The position numbers and the translations under genes were made by a program. A stretch of DNA of 64,000 nucleotides, taken from Anaspis maculata. Taxonomy: Eukaryota; Arthropoda; Insecta; Coleoptera; Scraptiidae. Numbering within the stretch: position 1 is the stretch's first letter; every line of letters begins with the position of its first letter. The stretch is from NCBI GenBank assembly GCA_949128115.1, contig OX421963.1:36191979-36255978 (forward strand), given 5' to 3'. The notes beneath the pieces are model-generated. The model saw nothing but the letters and a program-made list of their open reading frames with translations. It made no database searches and was not told where the DNA came from. Below are positions 12,158 to 24,377 of this stretch, in pieces.

Positions 12158-13209
12158 TAAACTGCGCAACAAATATGTTGTCGCGAGGCAAAAATTGGTC
12201 CGACTTTGGACCACAATAACTTTTGAATGACACAAACTATTTCGATTTTGTTTTCACGGTTAGTGAGATCAGTCTTTCCGTTATTCACCTTCAAGAGGTG
12301 AAGATCAGGAAGCTTCATGTAAAATATTTACAGAGTGAAATGTAAAACAGTGCAAAATTTTAGCAAATTAAACGGACCCCCATTTTCAGAATAATTTTTT
12401 TTCATAAATGCAAATGAAAGGATCATAAAGCGTGATGTTTTGGCTTGCGCCCAGTTTTAGAATTTTTAGAATCGGAACTGTGGTTCTGACTTTATGATTT
12501 TTTTTCTCTTGGAGGATGCTGAGTTATCCTATCGCTACAAGAAAGACTATGTTAGCTCAGGGAGCCTGTCATCATCAAAAACTAAAATTGACCATTAACA
12601 TCATGTTCAGGAGGTCAAAATCACAAAGAAAGTTTGTTTCAGCTGTGAAAATCTGATCAAATTCAATTTTTAAGAAAAACAGCTGTGTCGCCCATTTCGA
12701 ATGGGCCCCTTTTTTGAAGTCTTGATTAAGGTATTTCAGATGGTCTGTAAGTCAAGTTTCTGAGAACCGTTTAAGCAACAATATTCGTGAATTGCAACCT
12801 CCCATTATCAAAATAACATAGTCTTTTTTGTACCGATAGGATAAATCAGCATCTTACAAGAGAAAAAAATCATCAAGTCAGAACCGTACTTTCGATTTCA
12901 AAAATTTTGAAACTGGGCGCAAGCTAAAACATAACGCTTCATAATCCTTCCATTTGCATTTGAGAAAAAAAATTATTCTGAAAATGGGGGTCCGTTTAAT
13001 TTGCTAAAATTTTGTACTGTTTTACGTTTCACCCTGTAGATATTTTACATGGAGCTTCCAGATCTTCACTTCCTGAACGTGAATAACGGAAAGACTGATC
13101 TCACTAACCGTCAAAACAGAATCAAAATGGCTCTTGTCATTCAAAAGTTATTGGGGTCCAAACTCGGACCAATTTTTCCCTCGCGACAACATATTTGTTG
13201 CGCAGTTTA
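12158..13209. mobile_element. Fold-back element inserted in a LINE, ~400-bp arms
   Basis: The left arm (12158 to ~12560) starts TAAACTGCGCAACAAATATG. The right arm (~12810 to 13209) ends with its reverse complement, CATATTTGTTGCGCAGTTTA. Arms match for about 400 bp with scattered differences; the loop is ~250 bp. The outermost TA at each end fits a TA target duplication (Tc1/mariner type, inferred). LINE coding sequence lies on the left and LINE 3' UTR on the right, so it inserted into the LINE. An open frame at 13049-13288 inside it is not a gene. Confidence 0.8.
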
Positions 13210-13357
13210 TAAAGTGATGATGTTCATGTCATTTTTTTATTTCGTTGTTTTATGTTTTCTGTTTTACTATGTGGATATATTGTATTGACATATCCTATTT
13301 GTACGACTTGTACTGCGCTAAGGATGAATAAATATATTATTATTATTATTATATTAT
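13210..13357 (+). mobile_element. 3' end of the interrupted LINE
   Basis: T-rich sequence ending in GGATGAATAAATATATTATTATTATT, a 3' tail of ATT repeats such as many insect LINEs carry. It continues the fragment at 11851-12157 across the fold-back insertion. Confidence 0.6.
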
Positions 13358-16300
13358 AATAACGCTCTTGTTTCGGTGATCGCCTTGCAGCTCGTTGTGT
13401 TTCGTATCACCTGAATCTTTTTTGCGTCTTTTTGCCATACGGCACGTTACATTTCATTCTGAACAATATTAAATGTTGAATGGTTAGGAGGTGTATATGT
13501 TTGTTTACATGTCGATTATTGATTGGCAGTTGCCATTGACAGTGACACTCATAGACCACTTCGTGCGTCAAAATTGAATTTACCGCGCTCTGCATGTATG
13601 CGTTCTCATGTATGCGCTAAAGTGATGTACGTGATGGCAAACGTGGATTGGTTTAGAGGTCAACAGCCACCCTAGTTATCAACTGTCAAAAGAAGCCTGT
13701 CAAAACAAACTTCAAATCAACCCCTTCCATTCCTGCTGCTCACGATGTCAAATAGATTTCCGCACAGCGTCATCCACACTCTATTTGGAAACTCTACTGC
13801 GGTGACAAGGTGACCTAATAATTGAGTTTTCGCTTTACGAAGTTATCACTTCAGATTACAATAGGGCGATTGCATGGAATTTGGTTCACCTTTTGACCGT
13901 CAGGAACGTGGCCGTCGCTGAAGGATTTTGCTTTGATTCGGTTGGTATGGTGACAACTGACACCTGTCTGACAAATCGAAAATTATGCTTCCAGTGGTTA
14001 ACAGACAACGTGGTGATGGATGAGTAATGAAATTATTGTTAGCGACGTTAGCGTAGATAATGTTAGGTTAACAAAATATCAGATGTTGCCTGTCAAAAAT
14101 GGCGCGATTGACAGGCAATTTGACGTTTTCCATTTCCAATATAGACAAACTGAAAGTCCCTAGGTCGAAACGCCATCTACGTGCAATCACCATATTGGTA
14201 AGTAGTTGAATGATATTTGTATAGCTACAACATCAGAGAATCGCGAAAAAAGCTTTCGCTGCAAAAGTTGTACTGGAATGATGGGATTATTGCCGTTGAA
14301 TTATTTTCAACACTTGTTTCACGTTTTGTTTTTTTCAACCAACTGACCGTAACCAACTACTTCACTCCCACAAAACACTGCACAGAAAGTGACAACAAAT
14401 CAAAGTTCAAGAGTGACATTTCTATAACATTGGGTTGCGTTCAAGATTTATTCAGCGATTGTTATAGAAATGACTGCTCGAGATCTCTGCGCAAGCCAGT
14501 TGCAACCACTATTTCCGAAAGGCGCCGCAGACAATCAATTTTGAGCACCCAGTATAAAAGTTCAGGTTTATTATAGCCCGCATGCAAGAGCCCTATTCCA
14601 TCACTTTAGATAGGTAATGTATTTTGACAAGTGTTGTTGTTGTTGGTTTTTTACTTGGCTGTCATCAGTGTCACTTCAGTGTAACTTCCGCAGCGGAAGC
14701 TTGCTTTCGCTATCCTGTGATATTGTAACTATACAAACGCCATGATATAACCATTTGTTGTAATATATAACTTTGTGAAGCGAAAACTCGACTCTGGTCT
14801 TGAGCAATGTTGTAACTAAGACGCAGATAGCAGGATGACGGCTATCCGTTCATATTATAGTAACTTTGTCTTTGATCGTGAAAACATCAACTGTAACGGC
14901 ATCATAGTTACAACGAATTATAAGTTTATCGCCCAGTCGCCCACTGTCTATTGTTGTTCCAAAATTGTAATCTGGGTGAAATTTCCATCGAAATAATTGT
15001 TGCAAGTTGCAACAACAGTTTTTCACCTAAATATCTTGGCGCCCGCTAAGGCGACTGCTGTAGATGGCATTCTTTCCATTTCATGGCCACCTTCGACTAG
15101 GGTTTGATCTCACGGTATCACAAGCCGTCAAAGCGTTTGTGATTTTGCAAAAAGTTGTTCAATCACTTTGTAAAACAAAAGCGTTTGAAACTGTTGAGGT
15201 TTGAGGTACTAAGATGCAAAAAAATTGTTCGTAGAGAATTTTGAAATTTTGGACCAGACTGGACAGGTGTCCCATTATGGATGATTTTGACGATTTCGCC
15301 AGGGTTGGAAAAAATGTTCTTTTGAATGAGCACGTAGTAACCAAATTTAACCTCCTAGAACCCTCCACTTGTTTGAAATCTTCAGCTGGTAGTGAGACTG
15401 GTGATGAAATCATCAAGTTATTACGAGTCATCGGTAATAAAACTTGAAGAAAACCTAAAATTTTGATATTGAAAACTCGAGCTCCAAGATCTGAAAGTAA
15501 CTGATGATTTAAATAATTTAAATGACTCGAGAATTCTATTTTTCTGAATACATCAATAAGTACCAAGCGTTGCTAAACTCTGTTATTTGATAGCTTTCAA
15601 CAAGTGACATTTTCAGATGCGAGTACTTAATACTTGAAACTATTCTGAAGGCACTTTTTAATGTCTTTCAAATGACATACCGTGCGTTGAACTCCGTGAC
15701 AAATAGTCTCATTCGATGTTGAACAATTAAAGTGTTAGGTTGAAGAAACGATTTTGGAAATTTAACTTTGAAGGGCTGTAACCTTCTTAGGTGGGATCTC
15801 TCGCAATTCGTTCTCATCGCAAACTTCATATTTTTGTAAGCTGAATCCGAGCATAATAGCTAGGTACTAATTTCTGAAACACCCTGAATATCACAATATT
15901 TTAAATATTAAATCGGATATTTTGATGTTTATGAGATTGTCATGATAGGTATTTTCGATCCCTGGCCCTGGACAGATGACAACCAAAAGCTAATCGGGAC
16001 ATTTCACGTTGATGATGCCTTTTGAAACTCTTTAGAATTAAGACTTTTTTATTGGTTTTTCATGAAAATATTTAGCAACGCGTTGATGTATTTTGAAAAT
16101 TCGACCAGTGCCAGTGGTTTCAAAGTTCAGAAGGTCTAAAGGGTCGCAAAAAAGTCAAATTTCGAAAACAAAAATTTATACAGAGCGCCATGAAATGGGA
16201 TGAGGTAGGTATCTAGGGTTTTTACTTTCAATTATTTCTGGGACACCTGTATAAATAAACTTTTTTCTTTGTAACCACCTCTTTAGTTCCATCTGAACTA

Positions 16301-16779
16301 CTGTTTAATGGCAATAATTGGTGGTAAAGTCATTCAGATTTTGAATAAATAGAAGAATAATGCAACAGGATGACGGCGCGTCGCGTGAAGCCTCTTTAAC
16401 ACACTAGCGCACGCGGCTTTTGGTAAAAATAAAACGGCCGAAAACAATCAATCGACGCGACCTTGTCCTTGCATTATCCCATCAAAGATAATCACTGCAG
16501 CTAACTATTTACCACAATAACACTTCCACGAACGTAACCGAAAAATAACAGACGTTTTGACAACTTGCAAAAATGTGACAGCGCACACGTGACAATCAAC
16601 CAATCAGGACCGGCGAAGTTCTTGGTTCTTCAGCAATTTCTCGATGGGTTATGATGATTGTGTGAATGGCGCTTTAGTTTCTAAAATTAAACCTACCTTG
16701 GGCTTGGGAAGAAAATCGTGTCTATTCGGGTCATTTCTACTTAATAGTCAACGTAAACTAAGCCTGCACCTGCAATTAC
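13358..16779. other. No gene recognised
   Basis: Mixed sequence without a supported gene. The frames at 14217-14576 (119 residues, plus) and 15159-15566 (135 residues, minus, overlapped by a plus frame) match no family I know and lack start or splice support. ACAGGTGTCCCA near 15267 and TGGGACACCTGT near 16242 form a 12-bp inverted pair about 1 kb apart, possibly TIRs of an old element, but the sequences inside them do not match. Confidence 0.4.
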
Positions 16780-17400
16780 CATGAATAATGCCGTCAAGTT
16801 GTTGAAAGGGGGAGATTCGAGGTGCAGTGTGCACTTTCTTCCGAGGCAAAGCGGAAATTTACCACCATGGGAATTTCGTAGTTCGGGCTAAATTGGGACA
16901 ATTGGCCGAGTTGAGGGCATCCGAATTTAGCAACATGTGCATTTGGGGCAAGGGATAGCCGAGCAGTCGACTAAACAACGGCGGGCAATTATCGATTCGT
17001 TCGCGACGGGAATGCACCCGGGTCTTCTAGAACGCCTCGGCCCTCTGATAAAACGCTTCCAACGGCCGTTTCAGTGAAGAAAGTGCCGGACATGAGGCCA
17101 CAAACGGGCGGATTGCTGCGTAGTTTCACCGCACAAAAGGTGCAGGACCGAGGGCTAATGGTGCACTTTGGCGGATATTTGGACGAGAAAAAGACGTGAA
17201 AACGGCGGAAATTTGGGCGAATAATGTGGCGCTCGTCCCGCCGACGGGTTCGGTGATGGTTTTGGCGGTCACGGGGGCGATTTGTACGTTAAAATGACAA
17301 AATTTGTACTCACCACGACACAGCACAGCACTGACGACATGCCGCCATGTTGAATGTCAACACGGTGTAGAAAAACAAAACGAACCGAGAAGCAGGCAAT
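16780..17400. promoter_or_regulatory. GC/CpG-rich block, possible promoter region
   Basis: This stretch is clearly richer in G, C and CpG than its surroundings, for example near 16980-17100 and 17160-17290. It has no recognisable protein. At its right side is a minus-strand ATG context followed by a consensus donor (next entry). It may be the promoter and first intron of an unidentified minus-strand transcript. No downstream exon was found. Confidence 0.35.
17314..17348 (-). CDS. Candidate short first coding exon, gene unknown
   Basis: On the minus strand, ATGGCGGCATG at 17348 runs 35 nt to a strong GTGAGT donor at 17313. A second ATG in another frame at 17340 (MSSVLCCVV) would also be open to that donor. 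The GC-rich context and consensus donor favour a first exon. There is no homology, and no next exon was found in the direction of transcription, so this is a tentative call. Confidence 0.25.
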
Positions 17401-18295
17401 GCGATTGGTGGATGTTGCCCACCGCGTTGCCAGATTGTAGTGAGTCGGACTACTGTGGGACTGTGCATTATTCAAAGTTTAAACCGCTGGTTGGCGGGTT
17501 ATTAAGCGGAAGAGTTTTAGAGTTAATTAATTTCAACGAGCTAGTAATAATTGCCACTAACTAAACTACTCATACTCAAGAGGACGCAGTCTGCTGAGAA
17601 GAGCTTTGGCGAGTATCGTCTGTCGATCTGTCGTGTGTCGTAAAAGCATTTTTATCCGAATGAGTAATATAATAATAATAACCATTGCATTATTGCACGA
17701 TAGATTACGAGAGGTTGAGTGAGAGTAGAATCATTTGCATTATATGCTTGATTCACTTGAAGTTGACAACTTGAGACTTGACTCTGACTTGAACCCATAG
17801 GTCTTTCTTTATCCTGCTCTAACTTACTCTGGAGCGCTTAGAGCAGAAAATAGCCACTTTCGTTACCAACAAAAGTCTAGAAAAATACGGAAGTTAAAGT
17901 AACGACTTTAGATCCGAAAGGTGGAATCCACGTTTCCCATGAGAACATCACGCATACCTCATACCTGTGAGGATACAACTGACGGTCTGTAACTCTGTAA
18001 CTCTGTACCTTGTCTGTACCTACTTCTGTAGAGTAGGCTAATGAACTAGCGGGAGTCTGCGCTCACAGGGTCACAAGTATGCGCGCAAGTAATTTCTCGC
18101 ATGGGAAAGTAGATACTGAAGAAACGCAATTTCACCAAAAATTATAATACAAGTTCAGTTTACAACAGATTAGTGTGCATTTCCTAAGGTCAGTCAACTC
18201 TTAACTCTGGCATTGACTTAGAATTCACCAGAGAAAATTCTCTCAAAATTTCATGATTAATAAATTCTTCGGTGCAACTGCGGGCGCGGGGGTAC
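17401..18295. other. Intergenic, nothing recognised
   Basis: AT-rich sequence between the GC-rich block and the next fold-back. No conserved coding segment was recognised. Confidence 0.4.
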
Positions 18296-19768
18296 CTATA
18301 CAACAGAGTGGTCCAGGTTTAAGTCGACAAACTTGAACCAGGCTGATAAAAGATAAAAAAAAGAAGTCGACTCACCCCAAAAAGTACATATCTAAAATGC
18401 ATATTAAAAAAGTTAGAGCCTTTCAAAGTTGCAGAAAAAAGTTGTTTTTTTATTCATAACTTTTGAACAGCTTGACCGATTTCGTTCAAATTTTGCACAT
18501 ATGGTTAACAAACACGTATCTCCAGTGATTTCTTGAAAAAAATTCTGTCAAAATGATGCAGTGCCGTAGATATGGGGGGTACTAACACTCTTACCCCCCT
18601 ACTTTCTACGCCACTAAATATTTTGGAAAACCGTTAAAAGTATTGAATTCAGCGTTCAATGGACCTTTTTAAAAAAGAGACAGATGCATGCGCGTTCGTA
18701 CCGCGCAGTTGGAGGTGTCTAGCTATAACGGCGCCTAATATCTCCAAGGGAAACTACGTTCGTTATGAAGTGTGCGCGGCACCACACTGCCATCCTGTGG
18801 GGGCTGTGACGTAAATCGTGCGAGAGAGACCGTCTTTATTGAAAAGTTCCATTCCGAATAAAAAATTGGCGTATCATTGCTACATTTGGAGCAGCGGATT
18901 CAGAGATATTTGTGTTTGAAGGTTCAAAAACACCGAATCATGCAAATGTTTAAAAATTCGAGCTAGCTCAGATCCATTCAGTTTCAACTTTTTTCCCAAT
19001 TTGAAGTTTATAGATCTATAATTTAGCTCGTGAGAATTTGAAAATTGGTTGTGATGTGAAAATTCATAATTTCAGTAGTTAACATGCGACCAATAGAAAA
19101 CAAAGGGCCCTGGTTCTTGTTCCTACTAAACTTCCGAACTATCAGTAAGTATGAATATAGGTACCTATTGAATATTTAATTGTTACTGAAATTATGAAAA
19201 TGAACCAATTTTCAATTTCTTGTGAGCCAAATTAATTATGGACCAATAAACTTTAAATTGAAAAAAAAGTTGAAAGTGAATGGATCAAAGCTTGCTCGAA
19301 TTTTGAAACATTTGCGTAATTCGGTGTTTTTGACCCTTTAAACACAAATATCTCCAAAACCGCTGCTCCAAATATAGCAATGCATGCACATTTTCTCTTT
19401 AGAATTGAACGCCGAATTCAATACTTCTAACTTTTCTCCAAAATATTCAGTGCCGTAGAAAGTAGGGGGGTAAGAGGGTTAGTACCCCCCCATATCTCCG
19501 GCACTGCGTCATTCTGACAGAATTTTTTTCAAGAAATCACTGGAGACGTGTTTGTTAACCATATGTGCAAAATTTGAGCAAAATCGGTCCAGCTGTTCAA
19601 AAGTTATCAAGAAAAAACAATTTTTTTTCTGCAACTTTGAAGGGCTGTAACTTTTTTAATATGCATTTTAGATATGTGTTTTTTGGGGTGAGTCGACTTC
19701 TTTTTTTATCCTCTATCAGCCTGCCAAGTTTGTCGACTAAAATATCGACAAATTGTCGACCCTGTATA
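18296..19768. mobile_element. 1.47-kb fold-back element
   Basis: Ends are TATACA...GTCGACAAACTTG on the left and CAAGTTTGTCGAC...CTGTATA on the right. The arms (about 18322-19085 and 19175-19745) match along most of their length. For instance GGGGTGAGTCGACTTC (19684-19699) in the right arm pairs with GAAGTCGACTCACCCC at 18363 in the left. About 190 bp around 18670-18860 in the left arm has no counterpart on the right, so it is a later insertion or the right arm lost it. There is no coding region; the frame at 19565-19861 is a shadow. Confidence 0.8.
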
Positions 19769-20350
19769 TCAAATAGGTACGGTACAGGATGTCAAAAAAT
19801 TGAAGTTTTTTCAACACTCTCTATATTGCGAGATATAGAAAATTTTGTTGCTCAAATCTGAATCCTGCGGAAAAAAATAGTTGTGAAAAAGATTAAAGAT
19901 TTTTCGTTTCCAAATTACCAAGTGAGTGTAGGTATTTCAATTTTTGATTCAATTTTTTTGAGTTCCGAGCAGGGTGGTGGGGAATTCGCTGGATCACCTT
20001 GAACATCAAAATCATAATATTTTAATCGATTGGTTAAATCTACGGTTTACCGATTACCGATCAATATTTACAAGGAATTTTTTAAAAGCCCCTCACTTCT
20101 TTTCTGTCGTTCCCGCAAATAACGCCCAAGCCGGCAACGTTGCTGCTGGCGTCACTGGTTTATTTTTAGGGAATTTGTCTTAGTTGTCAAATTTGTCAAA
20201 AGTTTCGTTTTTTCGTCGTTTTTCGGTTCATTTCTGGCGAATTTTCTCTCACTTAGCACTTTTAGCCCTTTCCCGTCCACAAACGTGAGCTATTTTTGTG
20301 TCGCATACTCATCGCCCCGTTTTTATGGAGATTCGCTTGCTGACATCATC

Positions 20351-21220
20351 ATGGATTCGATTTTTCACGAAAAGGTTAGTTTTGTTTATGCCCTACTTTA
20401 TTCACACCTTTCTTTGCTTGTTTATTTTCCAAGTTTTTCACAGTAATAACATTCTTTATTGGTTACTTTCCAGCAAGAGGGATCGTTATGTGCGCAACAT
20501 TGCCTGAACTCCTTGCTCCAAGGCCCTTACTTCACGGCCGTGGATTTGAGCATTTGGGCTGAGAAACTTGACGAGGAAGAGAGGGTCAGAATGGCAGAGT
20601 GCGGGGAAGAAAGCGAAGAGTACAAGAACTTTCTCAAGCAACCCTCGGGTAACATGGACGACAGCGGGTACTTTTCAATACAGGTCATAAGCTCTGCGTT
20701 GCAAGTGTGGGGCTTAGAATTAGTGCCTTTTACCAGCACTGATGTAAGAGTCAAGGACTGCGTGACCGAGCCTTGTCGGATGCAAGCTTTCATATGCAAC
20801 TACCAAAGTCACTGGTTCACAATACGAAAAATAGGCGGGCAATGGTTCAATCTCAATTCGCTTCTTGCTAAGCCAGTCTTTATCACTGACACGTATCTCA
20901 GCCTTTTCCTTGCTCAGCTCAAAAAGGAAGGCTATTCAATTTTTGTGGTTTTTGGTGATTTGCCTCCGTGCACCGCCGACGAAGTCATCCGAAGCAATCC
21001 TATTCATTTAAGCCCTCAACGCAGTACGCCCCCTTTATACGAAGACGACCCCGAACTACAAGCTGCCATTAATCTGAGCCTCAGCCAAGAATTCACTCCT
21101 CCTTCTGCTAATTCCGAGGACGACGACCTCCAAAGGGCACTTATGCTAAGTTTGAGCTGTGAAAGTTCTGAAGAAGACGACCATATCCGCAAAGCACTAC
21201 TTTTGAGCATGAGCAACTAA
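20351..21220 (+). CDS. ATXN3: Ataxin-3-like Josephin deubiquitinase, complete
   Basis: Two exons: 20351-20374 (MDSIFHEK, donor GTTAGT) and 20474-21220 (acceptor TTTCCAG), giving 256 residues. Residues 1 to ~180 form a Josephin cysteine-protease domain. Catalytic C14 (GSLCAQHCLN), H121 (SHWFT) and N136 (FNLNSLL) match C14/H119/N134 of human ataxin-3. The short exon 1 also matches, MESIFHEK in human. Three ubiquitin-interacting motifs follow, at about 200-214 (ELQAAINLSLS), 224-238 (LQRALMLSLS) and 242-255 (IRKALLLSMS). There is no polyglutamine tract. Known role: trims ubiquitin chains in protein quality control, often with p97/VCP. The protein is shorter than human (~360 residues) because the linker is compact. 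Nothing is broken. Its upstream neighbour is a fold-back ending 580 bp away. Confidence 0.95.
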
Positions 21221-23060
21221 CCCCTTGTAGTGTGGTCCAAAATGTCCACAAACGACAGTAATTACGAAAATATCAAAGAAATGATTTTTCAAACGTTCTA
21301 GTGAACAAACGACTCTAGTCATACTTTTTAAAAGTAGTTGAAAATTGAAGTTCTTGTGCAAATTTTATTGTAGCAGTTGAAACGTGATGGTGTTATTTAT
21401 TAAGTTTTTTCTTGTCATTGTTTGTTAAAGATTATATAAGGTTGTTTATTGCACCTGTTATAAATATGTTCTTTTCTTGGCTGTTATGAAAACTCAAGTC
21501 GAAACAAAATTTATTGTTACCTTCTCAAATTCTTATTTGGCTAAGAAGTTGCCTTTGCATTTCAGCTTGGTTCCACCAAATATAATCGAAATGAATGGAA
21601 TACTTGTTTTAAATAATTAAATAGATGCTGCTGACTTACCAAGAGAAATAGTCCTTACAGGAAAAAATTGGGAATATGATTAACAGCCAGTTGTAACTAA
21701 AAATTCATTAATCTTTTTGGTCATTGCCGGTCAATCAACCGCAATTCACTCCTTATCAGCATTTTTTCTGGTGGAACTGAACATTATCAAATTAAAAGCA
21801 TTTCATTGTATGACCTAGCAAGTAGGTATTGAGTATTGAGTTCATTTACTCATTTGCGGTAAACATTCTTGGGGAGTTTTGCAATAATAGTCAAGTAATT
21901 ATTACTATTGATTAAATATTGACGATTCTCGTTTCAACAAAAATCTTGATAATAAAGCGCAGAAAGCATTATGGACAATGAATTTGGACCATGCAGTGAG
22001 CAGCTCACTAACGTACTGTTATAATTATTGTAAAAAAAAACTGCGAAAAGTTATTTTTGCTAATTGCTTTAATTATTATAAAACCTCGTTACTAACATAG
22101 GTACCTTATAATTGAAATTTTTAATGATATTTTAGCCTTTATTTTTAATAATTTTGAGATATTTAAAGTAGTTTATTCCTTCATCGTACCTGTTTTTGGA
22201 AGTCTCATTTAAGTTTTGAAGATATCTTTTGAAAATGTTGATTTTTACTTTTGCATATTACATTATTATATATTATTTCCAATGACGTTTGTTGAAATGT
22301 GTATGTACTTAACTACGGGCCAGTTTTTCAATCTCTAGCTATTTCTACTTAGAATGTAAAGACCATAGAATTTATTGCCCCAATAATTGCCCCATGACAT
22401 TCAATTTCTAGGTAAATTAACTGGGGATGGAAACTGGCCTCGAGCGCTTTTCATTTACTTCTCCAAAATATTCTGTTCCAACCAAAGTATTTTTTTTTAA
22501 GCATTCAAGAAGCTAAAATAAAAAAAAAGAAGCTAGAATTGACAATTCTGTTTTTGAATGCGGTCGCTAGGTTTACCTCTGTAAAATTTGCAGCTGTAAA
22601 GGCTCAGTTTCAAGTTGGAGATAACACCAGGTGTAAATAGAACACAATATAACGGTATTTGACAGGATTCGCCGACAGATCAATTAGCCGTATTTGGCAA
22701 GTTATCTCAACCTCGACTTGAAAATAAGGATCTTGGTCCTGCTTGGATCTGCCGTTGTAAAATGAAGATCGACATGTTCCAAACTCTGTCGAAAAGTAGT
22801 AGGATAAACTCAGATTTGGTCATACTTGTTGTAAAAGGAAAGCGCTTTTGTTTCAGTTTTTAATAAACTAATTTACTGTTGAAAAATATTCCATTATTTC
22901 ATCCACCAAATTTGACGTTAAAATCTGAACCAAATGACTTAGAAATACATGCATGTTGAGAAAGCGATGTATTTTGTTTTTGAGGATACAGGCCCTTTTT
23001 TCATTTCGGTTAGGTATTTGGAGAAATTCCAAGGCAAGCGAGCGGCAAAGCATAGTGTGA
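21221..23060 (+). other. Ataxin-3 3' UTR and intergenic sequence
   Basis: AT-rich sequence after the stop codon. A possible poly(A) signal, AATAAA, lies near 21950 (GATAATAAAGCG). A motif near 22615 (GTTTCAAGTTGGAGAT) resembles TTTCAAGTTGGAGAT at 9631, so both are probably pieces of one interspersed repeat. No second gene was recognised. Confidence 0.45.
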
Positions 23061-23397
23061 TTTACAAGCCTTGTACAGGGTGATCCACTGAGATCCCCCC
23101 CCCCCCGTTAGAATTTTTTACGTTGGAATAAATACGTGGGGAAAGAAATTTTTCTCAACCATTTCCAATTCAAAGGACCGCACGATTCTTATGGAAAATG
23201 GGTCTCGGTCAAATTCCCTAATTTTTTTATATGTTGTAGCCATGGACTAGCCGTTGTAGCCCAATTTGAGATGAGCCAAAATTCATCGTGTAGACAGTTT
23301 TTTTCTGTAAGGGGTTGAACATGGGTTATTTCAATGTGAAGAAATATGTTCCAACGTGAGTGAGAACATTTCAACGTTTCTACTTGTGAGTATCAAA
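23061..23397. repeat. Interspersed repeat, copy A (left half)
   Basis: From about 23200, the sequence through TTATATGTTGTAGCC, GAGTGAGAACATTTCAACG and CTTGTGAGTATCAAA is present in inverted orientation at 31421-31750. Copy A is interrupted at 23398 by a MITE and resumes at 23686 (TTCGAAATTACGTTTG). The run of C at 23094-23106 is low complexity. No coding region. Confidence 0.65.
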
Positions 23398-23685
23398 TAG
23401 ACCATTTCCACTGACGTCACGCAGCTCCGTCTTGAACAGCTGATTCGGGGCAACGTCAGTCAGATCTGTGTTATCTGTCACGGGGCACGTGGATTACGTC
23501 AGTCATGTGCGTCAGTCAGATTGGTAGTATGTCAATCTGTCAGTCGGTGTCGGTATGTGAAAGTCACTGGTGTCAGTGGTGTCACAAAGTTTTGACAAAC
23601 TGGCACGTATAGTTGACATCATCTTTGACGTTGCCCCGAATCAGCCGTTCGACACGTGCGTGTGACGTCATGTGGAAATGGTCTA
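23398..23685. mobile_element. 288-bp MITE without target duplication (Spy-like?)
   Basis: Termini TAGACCATTTCCAC and GTGGAAATGGTCTA are perfect inverted repeats, followed inward by TGACGTCA-like motifs on both sides. The interior holds many CAGTCAG/GTCAGT repeats. The related sequence at 31421-31455 carries the uninterrupted site GTATCAAATTCGAAATTACG. Comparison shows a clean insertion between AAA and TTC with no duplicated bases. Lack of a target duplication and an AAA|TT target are what I recall for the Spy group of insect DNA transposons; that assignment is inference. Confidence 0.75.
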
Positions 23686-24377
23686 TTCGAAATTACGTTT
23701 GTAATTGAGGTCTCCAATTGACCATATTAATTATTCAGAGCGCAGTCGCAGATCGGGGAGAGAGACAACCACATGTGCTGGGCTGAAACTCCCATAAGAA
23801 TATGCATGTTGAATGACTTTGTAAAATGATAATTGAAGGTGCAAATTGACAATTTCAACGAATGTATAACATAGCAAGTGTGTAAAAAGAAATACCTGAT
23901 CTACTTTTTACCATAATGAAATGGAAAATCTTGCTGTGAAGTTCATGCGAAGCAATTTAGAATGGGGTTTTTGAATCCAAAACAATTTCAAATTACCCGC
24001 CATATTTTATTGCACAACTTCCGCTAACGAGAATTTTGACAGCGCTTGAAAGCGAACCGAGCGTCAGCCGTCACGTAAAAGTATGGTTAAAAAGGTTAAA
24101 ACGTCGCAAGAATCAAGAAAACACCTTGAAATCGTGAATTCTGACAGCGACAGCAAAGTTCCGTTTTCTATGCCTGCTGTGGCGCGCGAGATCTTCTACT
24201 GCAGTGCGCATGGTCACAGGCACATACCTAACTTACAAATGACTAGTGGAAGGGGAAAGTGAGAATAATTAATATGGTCTATTTTCCGTTGTCTCTCTTT
24301 ACTGTGACGTCATGCGTATAAGATACGGTTAATCGAGGTCATTGGGCGCTTCCCAATAAGGCGTATAAGGACACAAT
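23686..24377. other. Intergenic, no gene recognised
   Basis: Continuation of repeat copy A, then AT-rich sequence with GTGACGTCA-like motifs near 24302. No coding segment was recognised. Confidence 0.4.

Noticed and set aside
14217..14576. 119-codon plus frame
   Set aside because: No recognisable motif; base composition does not differ clearly from the flanks.
15159..15566. 135-codon minus frame and overlapping plus frame
   Set aside because: No family resemblance, no splice or start support, and competing frames on both strands.
15267..16253. TIR element with ACAGGTGTCCCA ends
   Set aside because: Only a 12-bp inverted match; no TA or other duplication on the left and no matching subterminal sequence.
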